A stretch of DNA of 64,000 nucleotides. Source: Mesorhizobium sp. M7A.F.Ca.US.008.03.1.1 (GTDB taxonomy: Bacteria; Pseudomonadota; Alphaproteobacteria; Rhizobiales; Rhizobiaceae). Below, one piece after another: positions 24,689 through 31,585 of the stretch (position 1 is its first letter; every line of letters begins with the position of its first letter). The notes under the pieces were generated by a model, which had not been told where the DNA came from, did no database searches, and was given only the letters and a program-made list of their open reading frames with translations. Position numbers and translations under genes: made by a program. The stretch is from assembly GCF_003997495.1 (NCBI RefSeq), contig NZ_RZRU01000012.1, positions 62,001 through 126,000 on the forward strand. The letters are read 5' to 3'.

Positions 24689-25734
24689 GAAGCGCCCCGC
24701 GCGAGAAAGTCCGCGATCGTGCCGGCTATCTCCTGGGGCTGCGTCCCCAGCGACAGACGATAGCACGGCAGCAGGCGGGTCAGGTCGCTGAAGAAGCGGA
24801 AGCCGCTCTCCCGCTCGCCCGGCATCTGCGCTATGCCGGACGGCGCCAAGGCAATCATGGCATCCCTGCGCGACACCGGCACGATCGAACTTGCCACGCC
24901 TCCGCCGATATGTGGCACCACCAGCGCAACGATGTCCAGAGCTTCGGGCACCGGCCGAGGCGCAATGTCGTCAATGTGAAAAGCATGCTTGCCTTGCCAG
25001 TTGAGCGGACCATGCGCCTTTAGCCGGTGCTTCAGCCCAAGCCGCGCGAACCCCTGGGGATCCTGCTTGAGTGTTGAAAACAACGGGCGGGCAGTCACGC
25101 CGTTGGAGAGGTCGACCAGCACATAGTCGTCGCCGACGCTGTCCAGCCCGTGGAGGAGGCCTGCGGCGACGGTCCCGGATTTCCCCGCGCCGCCTGCGCC
25201 GGCCAGCAGCACGCCTTTGCCCTTGGTGCCGAGCGTCCCCGCATGGGCCAGCCGCATGCCACGTGCCGCATATTCCCAATGGAGGAAGGGGCGCAGCGGC
25301 GCTCCCGGCTCCCACGGTGGAAAGGCATCGGCCGAGGCCATCAATTGCACGCCGACGCGACGTTGCGGATCATAGAACTGCCAGAAATCCAGGTCGTGAA
25401 AATGGTTGCCGCGCAATCCGGCTTCCGCCAGCCGGGTGGCGAAGCCATGCTGCGTGAAGGGTCCCTGGCCCCAACTGGCCGGTGCCGCGATGCCGTCAAT
25501 GCCGGGATGCGCGACGAAGATGCGGCAGATGTCGGCAGGCGCCCGGTTGTCCGGAGCCGTGACAAAGCCATGAGCGAAGGCATCCGCCAACGCGCCGGCG
25601 CTCACATGTGCGATCAGCCCCAGATGCGGCAAGCCCACCTTGCAGGTCAGTGGATAATGCGCGGCGCTGCCCTCCGCTTGCGCCAGGACATGACGGGCGT
25701 AGTCAGTCAGGTTTTCGAGAGTGACGTTCGGCAT
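24685..25734 (-). CDS. HPr kinase-like protein (HprK-related kinase)
   Basis: A 349-residue protein starting MPNVTLENLTDYARHVL; a TTG ten codons upstream is rejected in favour of this ATG. The C-terminal half has an HPrK-type P-loop, LLAGAGGAGKSGTVAAGLL (Walker A at 179-186), followed by VGDDYVLVD (200-208). These are the kinase core of HPr-kinase relatives. The N-terminal 160 residues are not the HprK DRTGG domain. In peptide biosynthetic clusters such kinases phosphorylate the precursor peptide. Direct coupling to glycosyltransferases by the GTGA overlap and to a PqqD-like gene upstream argues for a modification pathway and against PTS control. Confidence 0.85.
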   Translation of the reverse strand: MPNVTLENLTDYARHVLAQAEGSAAHYPLTCKVGLPHLGLIAHVSAGALADAFAHGFVTAPDNRAPADICRIFVAHPGIDGIAAPASWGQGPFTQHGFATRLAEAGLRGNHFHDLDFWQFYDPQRRVGVQLMASADAFPPWEPGAPLRPFLHWEYAARGMRLAHAGTLGTKGKGVLLAGAGGAGKSGTVAAGLLHGLDSVGDDYVLVDLSNGVTARPLFSTLKQDPQGFARLGLKHRLKAHGPLNWQGKHAFHIDDIAPRPVPEALDIVALVVPHIGGGVASSIVPVSRRDAMIALAPSGIAQMPGERESGFRFFSDLTRLLPCYRLSLGTQPQEIAGTIADFLARGAS

Positions 25735-25783
25735 GGGTCTGCCTGTTCCGGAGATGTCCGGCAACGAGAACCTGATGGGCGCC

Positions 25784-26215
25784 TCAGTTGGCCTGCTTCA
25801 CCGCGGGCCAGCCCAGGGGCTCCTCGACCTCGTGGATGGGATCGACGACGATGAGATCGGCGAGATCGTCATGGATATCGACCTTGAGGGGCTCTCTGGC
25901 AGCGGCGAGCTGAGCCAGAAACTCGCTGGAAACCGGTCTTGCGACGCCATCGGTTACGGCCGCCAGCAAGCCGAATTCGAGCAATTGTGAAACAAAGCCG
26001 TCAATCGCGGCGGCATCGAGGGCGCCAATTCCGGTCGCGGCGCCGACCAGTTCGGAGGCAGGCACGCCGGACGACAGTGCATCCCAAAGCCTGCTGCCTG
26101 AATCAGAGAAGCCGAAATATTTACCGGTGGTCAGGTCAAGAACGACGGCTTCGCCATCGAAGGATTCAAAGACGATATCCTTGCTGGCAATGGCATAGAT
26201 GCCGGATTGTCGCAT
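25784..26215 (-). CDS. PqqD-like peptide-chaperone protein with DPIHEVEE tail
   Basis: A 143-residue protein starting MRQSGIYAIASKDIVFES. The PqqD/RRE fold covers residues 15-90, with the signature AVVLDLTTGKYFGFSDSGSR and then LWDAL. After about residue 95 comes an extension ending HDDLADLIVVDPIHEVEE (115-132), then PLGWP (133-137). PqqD-like domains bind leader peptides and present them to modifying enzymes. The acidic DPIHEVEE...GWP tail is outside that fold and could itself be a substrate. It is the first gene of the six-gene cluster. The alternative start GTG at 26275 would add 20 residues. Confidence 0.82.
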   Translation of the reverse strand: MRQSGIYAIASKDIVFESFDGEAVVLDLTTGKYFGFSDSGSRLWDALSSGVPASELVGAATGIGALDAAAIDGFVSQLLEFGLLAAVTDGVARPVSSEFLAQLAAAREPLKVDIHDDLADLIVVDPIHEVEEPLGWPAVKQAN

Positions 26216-26265
26216 GTTTGCTCCCCGCCGAAGCAGGCCGCGGAAATGATCTTCGGGCCTTACGG

Positions 26266-26358
26266 TCAACCCCACCGTTGCAGGCGTCTAACCATTTGCA
26301 GGGTTTTTGGCAAGATGGCGCAGGCCCGGGCGAGCGCAGCTGCAGGCTGCGCGGGCAT
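26266..26358 (-). CDS. Candidate 30-aa ORF upstream of the PqqD-like gene
   Basis: ATG at 26358 is preceded by GGAG at 7 bases. The peptide reads MPAQPAAALARACAILPKTL, then QMVRRLQRWG, followed by TGA, and ends 50 bases before the PqqD-like start. It is basic and helix-prone, with one cysteine. Its position is where RiPP precursors often lie, but composition alone cannot separate it from a chance ORF. It may also be a short leader peptide. Confidence 0.25.
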   Translation of the reverse strand: MPAQPAAALARACAILPKTLQMVRRLQRWG

Positions 26359-26384
26359 GGACAGTCTCCGACCGTGCCTAGAGG

Positions 26385-27494
26385 TCACGCCTCGATTTCA
26401 AGCGCCGAAAGCGGCTTCGAGCAACAGGCGAGGATAAAGCCATCCTCGATTTCGTGATCGAGGATGCCGCCATTGTGGCTCATCTCGACGTCGCCCGCGA
26501 CCTTCCTCACCTTACAGGTGCCGCACAGGCCGAATTCGCAGGCGGCGGGAATCCGCACCCCCGAGGCGCGTGCCGTCTGCAGCACGGTCTGGCCGACGAC
26601 GCATTCGGCATCGACATCGGAAAGCGAGAACCGGATCGGTGTCACGGCCTCGACGGCAGCAGCGGCGCCGTCTTCCGCCGGCGGAGAGAACGGCGCCGGG
26701 ATCTCCTCCACGGCAGGCGCAGCAAAGCTTTCCTGATGGTATTTCGCCATGTCGAAGCCGGCGGCGTCCAGCATGCCGCGCACGGCGCGCATGAAGGGGT
26801 CGGGGCCGCAGCAGAAGATCTCGCGCTCGCGGAAATCGGGCGCCAGCAATGGCAGCCGGATCGCGTCGATGCGGCCCATATGGCCGAACCAGCCCTCGCG
26901 GCTCGACCGCTCCTCGATCATGAAGCCGAGCGACAGGCCAGGCATGCGGCTGCCGAGCAGCTCGAGCTCCTTGCGGAAAATGATCTCTTCCGGGCGGCGC
27001 GCGCAGTTGACGAAGCCGACATCGGTCCATGGCGCGCAGTCGTTCAGCCAGCGCAGCATCGACATCATCGGCGTCACGCCGGAGCCGGCCGAAATGAACA
27101 GATATTTGGCCGCCGGGTGGCTATGCAGCGAAAAATCGCCGGTCGGCCCGTAGGCCTTGACGTGCGAACCGGCCGTCAGATGATCGAACATCCAGCGTGT
27201 GCCGATGCTGCCCGCCTGCGCCTTGACGGTCACCGCGATCGAGAACGGCCGGGACGGCGAGGACGACAGCGTGTAGGTGCGCATCAGCGGCCCGTCCGAT
27301 GTCGGCAGTTCCAGCGTCACGAACTGGCCCGGTTTGTAGCGGAACCAGGTCTGGTTGTCGGAGCGAAAGGTGAAGGTCTTCACGTCAGGCGCTTCGTCGC
27401 TGACGCCGATCACTTCCAGCACCTGCAGCCTGTCGTTCCAGGGCGTCATCTGGTCCAGATGGCGATAGAGGCCAAGGTCCGTCATCGCATTCAT
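26385..27494 (-). CDS. gbcB: Glycine betaine monooxygenase reductase-like (FAD/NAD + 2Fe-2S)
   Basis: A 369-residue protein starting MNAMTDLGLYRHLDQM, chosen because AGGGGA lies about 10 bases upstream. The FAD-binding RTYTLSSSPSRPFSIAV and NAD-binding YLFISAGSGVTPMMSMLRW are followed by CCGPDPFMRAV. A C-terminal plant-type ferredoxin domain has CEFGLCGTCKVRK and a final cysteine in FILACCS. This is the GbcB architecture that feeds electrons to a Rieske oxygenase. It lies 16 bases after gbcA and is surely co-transcribed with it. Confidence 0.9.
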   Translation of the reverse strand: MNAMTDLGLYRHLDQMTPWNDRLQVLEVIGVSDEAPDVKTFTFRSDNQTWFRYKPGQFVTLELPTSDGPLMRTYTLSSSPSRPFSIAVTVKAQAGSIGTRWMFDHLTAGSHVKAYGPTGDFSLHSHPAAKYLFISAGSGVTPMMSMLRWLNDCAPWTDVGFVNCARRPEEIIFRKELELLGSRMPGLSLGFMIEERSSREGWFGHMGRIDAIRLPLLAPDFREREIFCCGPDPFMRAVRGMLDAAGFDMAKYHQESFAAPAVEEIPAPFSPPAEDGAAAAVEAVTPIRFSLSDVDAECVVGQTVLQTARASGVRIPAACEFGLCGTCKVRKVAGDVEMSHNGGILDHEIEDGFILACCSKPLSALEIEA

Positions 27495-27510
27495 CCTCTT
27501 GTCCCCTGGG

Positions 27511-28758
27511 CTAGGCGACGCTGCGCAAGGCCGGCCGGTCGCCTTCGGCAAGGCGCGGCCCGATGAACGACGCGTACCACTCGACGAACTGGATCACGCC
27601 GCCCTCATGCAGCTCCGAATAGGGGCCTGGTTCATAGGCCGGCGACAGGATGCCGAAGGCGTTTTCCTCGACGATGCGGCGGTCCTGGTCGTTGGTCTCG
27701 GTCCAGACATGGGTGAGCTCAGCGAGGTCGTAGTCGACGCCTTCGACCGCATCCTTGTGGACGAGCCATTTCGTCGTCACCGCGGTTTCCGTGGCACTGA
27801 TCGGCAGCACGCGGAAGGTGACGGCGTGGTCGCCGAGGATATGGTTCCAGGTCGCCGGATAGTGATACAGCAGCAAGGAACCGATGCGGTCGGTTGAAAC
27901 GCTGTCGGACAGGTTCTTTTGGACCGCTCGTTTTCCCGTCATGGTGTAGCTGACGGCATCGCGCAGCAGCGGCGCGCGGGTGGCGCGGTACTGCCCTGCC
28001 GGATCGATGCGGAATTTGCTCGGCAAGCCTGATGCCTCGCATTTGGCCCAGTGCGCGATCATTTCAGGGTCGCTGTCGGCGCCATGGACGCCGGTCACGG
28101 TCGGAGCCTCGGGGAAGGTCTTGCACAGCTCGGGGTGATTGGCGGCGCAGTGGTAGCACTCGCGGTTGTTTTCCCAGACCAGCTTCCAGTTGCCCTTCTC
28201 GATGATCGTGCTCTCGAAGGCGATCTTTGCTTCACGCAACCGGTGCGGCAAAAGATAGGGTTCGATCATCGCCCGCATCGGCGCGAAATCCGCCGGTTCC
28301 TTGGCCAGGCAGATGAAGATGTAGCCGCCGACGCTCTCGCAGGCGACCGGCTTCAAGCCGAAATCACTCTTGTCGAAACCATCGGCCATCTGGCGGGCAA
28401 ACAGCAGGCGGCCGTCCAACTCATAGGTCCACTGATGATACGGGCAGACGAGCTTTGCCGCCGTGCCCTTCTCCGCGTTGCACACGCGGCTGCCGCGATG
28501 GCGGCAGGAATTGTGAAAGGCGTTGATCTTGCTGTGCTGGTCGCGGACAAGGACGACCGGATAGTCGCCGATCTGCACGGTGATGTAGCTGCCTGGCTTC
28601 GGCAGTTCGCAATCATGGCCGATGAACAGCCAGTCGCGATACCAGATCAGCTCCATGTCGAGCTTGAAGTAGTCTGGATCGGTGTAGAAGGGCTGCTCCA
28701 GCGAAAAGCCTTGCCGGCGCCCCTTCAGGAGCCTCAGCATGTCGTTGCGGATATCCAT
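27511..28758 (-). CDS. gbcA: Rieske oxygenase, glycine betaine monooxygenase-like
   Basis: A 415-residue protein starting MDIRNDMLRLLKGRRQGFS. The Rieske 2Fe-2S ligands are in NSCRHRGSRVC and KLVCPYHQWTYELDG (C-x-H and C-x2-H). The mononuclear iron site is NNRECYHCAANHPEL with a downstream Asp. It matches GbcA, which demethylates glycine betaine to dimethylglycine and formaldehyde; the related stachydrine demethylase is the main alternative. GbcB directly follows. A cobalamin riboswitch lies in its leader, which is unexpected for this enzyme. Confidence 0.87.
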   Translation of the reverse strand: MDIRNDMLRLLKGRRQGFSLEQPFYTDPDYFKLDMELIWYRDWLFIGHDCELPKPGSYITVQIGDYPVVLVRDQHSKINAFHNSCRHRGSRVCNAEKGTAAKLVCPYHQWTYELDGRLLFARQMADGFDKSDFGLKPVACESVGGYIFICLAKEPADFAPMRAMIEPYLLPHRLREAKIAFESTIIEKGNWKLVWENNRECYHCAANHPELCKTFPEAPTVTGVHGADSDPEMIAHWAKCEASGLPSKFRIDPAGQYRATRAPLLRDAVSYTMTGKRAVQKNLSDSVSTDRIGSLLLYHYPATWNHILGDHAVTFRVLPISATETAVTTKWLVHKDAVEGVDYDLAELTHVWTETNDQDRRIVEENAFGILSPAYEPGPYSELHEGGVIQFVEWYASFIGPRLAEGDRPALRSVA

Positions 28759-28812
28759 GTCCTGTCCTCGTTTCTAAGGACTGAACTGGTGGTGATGGAG
28801 GAAGGATTGAAA

Positions 28813-28840
28813 CGCAGGCCGGCTGTGTGCCGGACATGCG
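28813..28840 (-). terminator. GC-rich hairpin between riboswitch and gbcA
   Basis: On the minus strand the arms CCGGC and GCCGG, extended by CGCA and TGCG, enclose ACACA and are followed by a short TTTC. It lies 50-80 bases upstream of the gbcA ATG and just after the cobalamin riboswitch. It could be the expression platform (attenuator), but the T-run is weak. Confidence 0.4.
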
Positions 28841-28885
28841 TTATCCACCTCTTGACCGCCCACCGCGATCAGTCGAGTCTAAAAA

Positions 28886-29062
28886 TCTCGGGCTGGTTTC
28901 CGGGCTCTGGAGTTGTCCTTGCGGACCATCGCGACACCTTCCCAGGCCGTTGCCCAGTGGTCTCCCGTTGCGACTTGAACTCCACCACCGTTGCGGGGGC
29001 AGCGCCGGATTCTGACCGGCTTCCCAATTCTCCGCCTCGTCGTCACGAAGCGGCACCTGAGA
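28886..29062 (-). ncRNA. Cobalamin (B12) riboswitch
   Basis: Reading the minus strand, the element opens with TCAGGTGCC, then GGGAAGCCGGTCAGAATCCG, GCGCTGCCCCCGCAACGGT, GACCACTGGG, CTGGGAAGGTGTCGCGATGG and finally GAGCCCGGAAACCAGCCCG. These are the conserved core segments of the B12 riboswitch in the right order and spacing (family RF00174). It is oriented toward gbcA, whose ATG is about 130 bases downstream, with no other gene in between. Binding of adenosylcobalamin would normally reduce expression of the downstream operon. Confidence 0.93.
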
Positions 29063-29588
29063 TGATATGATCTAACCACGATCGCGGACGCGCCGTCGGC
29101 ATGAAAACGACATCGTATCCATGCGGCGCGACACGGCATGCGAAACGTTACCGCAGATCGTCGTGGGCCCGAAAGCCCATCTCCGGGGCGGCCCATTGCC
29201 GGCTGCGATCTTCCCGAATCCGACCTTTGGCAGAGGTCAAATAAGGCTAACGGTTTCGAAAAGTGACTATTAGCTTGTCCTAAAATCGAACCGAACGGTT
29301 CGTTTCTGTTGACGGTGCGTGCAGGACGGTGTGAACGGTGGGCCTTTGAAACAGTCAGTGATCCATCAGGTGGTTAAACCTAACACACTGATATAAAGAA
29401 GAAAAATGTATCCATAGATTCCCTTGGCACAATTTCAAGGTGTGGATTCATGGTCCACACGGAACAACTTCGTGATTGGAAAAGACGGGGCTGCCCTCCC
29501 ACATCGGGGCTGTCCGAACGACGCGATTTCATTTCCAAGACACGCCGCTAGACGGACGGAAAAAAGACGATACTGGAGTACCAAAAAA
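29063..29588. other. Non-coding stretch between the riboswitch and the DUF680 genes
   Basis: About 525 bases without a supportable gene. It must hold the promoter of the gbcAB leader (minus strand) and that of the first DUF680 gene (plus strand). A perfect inverted repeat at 29287-29302 is the only sharp signal. The stretch 29350-29430 is AT-rich and resembles a promoter region for the plus-strand genes. Confidence 0.6.
29287..29302. promoter_or_regulatory. Perfect inverted repeat, TetR-style candidate operator
   Basis: Arms CGAACCG and CGGTTCG are separated by AA, giving a 16-base perfect dyad followed by TTTCTGTTGAC. The size and sequence are like TetR-family sites. No TetR gene is nearby, so the regulator would act from elsewhere. 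Confidence 0.4.
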
Positions 29589-29786
29589 ATGAAAAAGATC
29601 ATTCTCACTGCCGCAGCCCTTCTGGCCATTTCCGGCAGCGCCTTCGCTGGTAGCGACCACTACGGTTCGAACGCCGCGGCAGCCACTGCTGTCGACAGCT
29701 CGTACACCGCTTCGACCAAGAAGTCGGAACCGGCTGCTCAGGCGCCTGCCCAGGGTGCTGACCACAACCTCTTCGGCAACAACTAA
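29589..29786 (+). CDS. DUF680-like small exported protein (first of three)
   Basis: A 65-residue protein starting MKKIILTAAALLAISGSAFA, a clean signal peptide with an AFA cleavage site. The mature part is GSDHYGSNAAAATAVDSSYT..., ending in GADHNLFGNN. The GSD[HN][YF]GSN start and the [HR]NLFG end are shared with the next two genes. This is the DUF680 pattern known mainly from Mesorhizobium. The mature protein is about 45 residues, Ser/Ala-rich and probably periplasmic; its function is unknown. Confidence 0.82.
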   Translation: MKKIILTAAALLAISGSAFAGSDHYGSNAAAATAVDSSYTASTKKSEPAAQAPAQGADHNLFGNN

Positions 29787-29857
29787 CAGCCGATTTCCAG
29801 TCGACGGCGGGCTCACCCGCCGCCCTGGCGAAGTTCAGACATTCAGGAGTACTTAAG

Positions 29858-30058
29858 ATGAACAAGATCCTCATTGCTGCCGCCGCCGTTCTGGCCATCT
29901 CCGGCAGCGCTTTCGCGGGCAGCGACAACTACGGTTCGAACGGCTCCAACCAGCCTACCGCCGCTGTGGACCAGTCGTACACGGCTTCCACCAAGACCTC
30001 GGAACCGGCTGCCCAGACGTCCGCTCAGGGCAGCGACCGTAACCTCTTCGGTCGCTAA
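29858..30058 (+). CDS. DUF680-like small exported protein (second of three)
   Basis: A 66-residue protein starting MNKILIAAAAVLAISGSAFA, then GSDNYGSNGSNQPTAAVDQS and ending GSDRNLFGR. It is a close paralogue of the preceding gene, with the signal peptide and both ends conserved and the centre drifting. ATTCAGGAG precedes the ATG, as in the third copy. A GC-rich hairpin (around 29803-29826) separates it from the first gene. Confidence 0.82.
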   Translation: MNKILIAAAAVLAISGSAFAGSDNYGSNGSNQPTAAVDQSYTASTKTSEPAAQTSAQGSDRNLFGR

Positions 30059-30127
30059 TTACCAATTTCGCAACCGACGGCAGCTGTGTCTGCCGTCCTG
30101 GCGAAATCCAGAATTCAGGAGACTAAA

Positions 30128-30370
30128 ATGGACAAGATCCTTATTGCTGCCGCCGCCGTTCTGGCCATCTCCGGCAGTGCCTTCGCCGGCAGCGACAACT
30201 TTGGCTCCAACGGCGCCAACCAGTCTGCGGTTACGTCGGTTGACAGCGCGCATACGAGCTCGGTCCGCAACAGCGGTGGCCTCGTGGAGAAGCTGCTTAA
30301 TTCGTCGGGCGACACCACCCAGAAGTCTGCTCCGCAAGGTGCCGACCGCAACCTCTTCGGCAACAACTAA
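30128..30370 (+). CDS. DUF680-like small exported protein (third of three)
   Basis: An 80-residue protein starting MDKILIAAAAVLAISGSAFA, chosen over an in-frame codon 42 bases upstream because AATTCAGGAG precedes this ATG. The mature part begins GSDNFGSNGANQS, contains an extra segment (GGLVEKLLNSSGDT) absent from its paralogues, and ends GADRNLFGNN. A hairpin with arms GACGGCAG and CTGCCGTC (30076-30097) precedes it, and a strong terminator follows. Confidence 0.82.
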   Translation: MDKILIAAAAVLAISGSAFAGSDNFGSNGANQSAVTSVDSAHTSSVRNSGGLVEKLLNSSGDTTQKSAPQGADRNLFGNN

Positions 30371-30396
30371 CAGCCGAAGTCGATCTCCAGGTCCAA

Positions 30397-30426
30397 GAGC
30401 GGCGGGCCCAGCCCGCCGCTCTTTTT
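30397..30426 (+). terminator. Rho-independent terminator of the DUF680 cluster
   Basis: Eleven-base arms GAGCGGCGGGC and GCCCGCCGCTC with a CCA loop, followed by TTTTT. It is 26 bases after the third DUF680 gene and just before the convergent aglK stop. Confidence 0.9.
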
Positions 30427-30448
30427 GTGCCTGACACGGTAGTTGCGG

Positions 30449-31561
30449 TTAAGCCGCCTTTGCTTCCACTTCATGCAACGCGAAAGAACGTCCATCCGCG
30501 TCGAAGATATGCAGGTCCTCGCCATTGGCGCTCAGCCGCAATGTCGAGCCGCGCTTGACCTCGACATTGCCGGGCAGCTTGGTCACCAGCGGCAGGTCGG
30601 CGCGGCCGATGTCGACATAGACAAGCTGCACCTCGCCGAGTTGCTCCACATAGTCGACCGTCCCCTCGAACAGATAGTCCGCGCCGCTGGCGATGATCAG
30701 GTCCTCCGGCCGCACTCCAAAGCTCACCGCAGCGCCCTTTGCCGAAGCCGGCGTCGCGATCGGTACGGTCGCCTTGCGGCCGCCGACATGGCTGACGACG
30801 GTCGGGTTGCCGGTCTTGTCGATGGTCGCGGGCAGGATGTTCATGGCCGGCGAGCCGATGAACTGGGCAACGAACAGATTGCCGGGTTTCTTGTAGAGAT
30901 CCATCGGCGTGCCGACCTGTTCGATATGGCCGTCCTTGAGCACCACGATGCGGTCGGCCAGCGTCATCGCCTCGACCTGATCGTGGGTGACGTAGATCAT
31001 GGTCGTGTTGGGCATGGATTCCTTGAGCTTGGCGATCTCGATGCGGGTCGCGACGCGCAGCGCCGCATCAAGGTTCGAAAGCGGCTCGTCGAACAGGAAC
31101 ACCTTTGGATTGCGCACGATGGCGCGGCCGATGGCGACGCGTTGGCGCTGGCCGCCCGACATCGCCTTGGGCAGGCGGTCGAGATATTTGGTCAGCTGCA
31201 GGATCTCGGCGGCCTGACGCACGCGGCGGTCGATCTCGGCCTTGTTCTCTTTGCCGATCTTCATCGAGAACGCCATGTTGTCGTAGACGGTCATGTGCGG
31301 GTAGAGTGCGTAGGACTGGAACACCATGGCGATGCCCCGCTTTGACGGCGGCACGTCGTTCACCACCTCGCCGGCTATTCTGAGCTCGCCGGAGGTGATT
31401 TCCTCGAGCCCGGCGATCGACCTCAGCAATGTCGACTTGCCGCAGCCCGACGGGCCGACGAAGACGATGAACTCGCCCGACTTGATATCGAGATCGATGC
31501 CGTGGAGAATGTTCAGATTGCCGTAGGACTTCTTCACTTGTCTTAGCGTGACATCGGCCAT
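30449..31561 (-). CDS. aglK: Alpha-glucoside ABC transporter ATP-binding protein
   Basis: A 370-residue MalK/UgpC-type ATPase starting MADVTLRQVKKSYGNLNIL. Walker A is GPSGCGKSTLL, the signature is MSGGQRQRVAIGRA, Walker B is VFLFDEPLSNLDA, and the H-loop is YVTHDQVEA. The C-terminal TOBE-type regulatory domain starts near residue 240 (GSPAMNILPA, SFGVRPEDLI). It energises the AglEFG importer and is the last gene of the operon, as in Sinorhizobium meliloti aglEFGAK. Confidence 0.94.
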   Translation of the reverse strand: MADVTLRQVKKSYGNLNILHGIDLDIKSGEFIVFVGPSGCGKSTLLRSIAGLEEITSGELRIAGEVVNDVPPSKRGIAMVFQSYALYPHMTVYDNMAFSMKIGKENKAEIDRRVRQAAEILQLTKYLDRLPKAMSGGQRQRVAIGRAIVRNPKVFLFDEPLSNLDAALRVATRIEIAKLKESMPNTTMIYVTHDQVEAMTLADRIVVLKDGHIEQVGTPMDLYKKPGNLFVAQFIGSPAMNILPATIDKTGNPTVVSHVGGRKATVPIATPASAKGAAVSFGVRPEDLIIASGADYLFEGTVDYVEQLGEVQLVYVDIGRADLPLVTKLPGNVEVKRGSTLRLSANGEDLHIFDADGRSFALHEVEAKAA

Positions 31562-31585
31562 TGGTTTCCTCCAGTGATTGGAAAT

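Noticed and set aside
20979..26215. A lasso-peptide biosynthetic cluster
   Set aside because: HPrK-like and nucleotidyltransferase genes recall paeninodin-type clusters, but no asparagine-synthase-like cyclase, transglutaminase-like protease or recognisable precursor is present in 21-26.4 kb.
29874..30434. 186-codon ORF spanning the second and third DUF680 genes
   Set aside because: It is in a different frame from the conserved signal-peptide proteins and has an Arg/Pro/Ser shadow composition.
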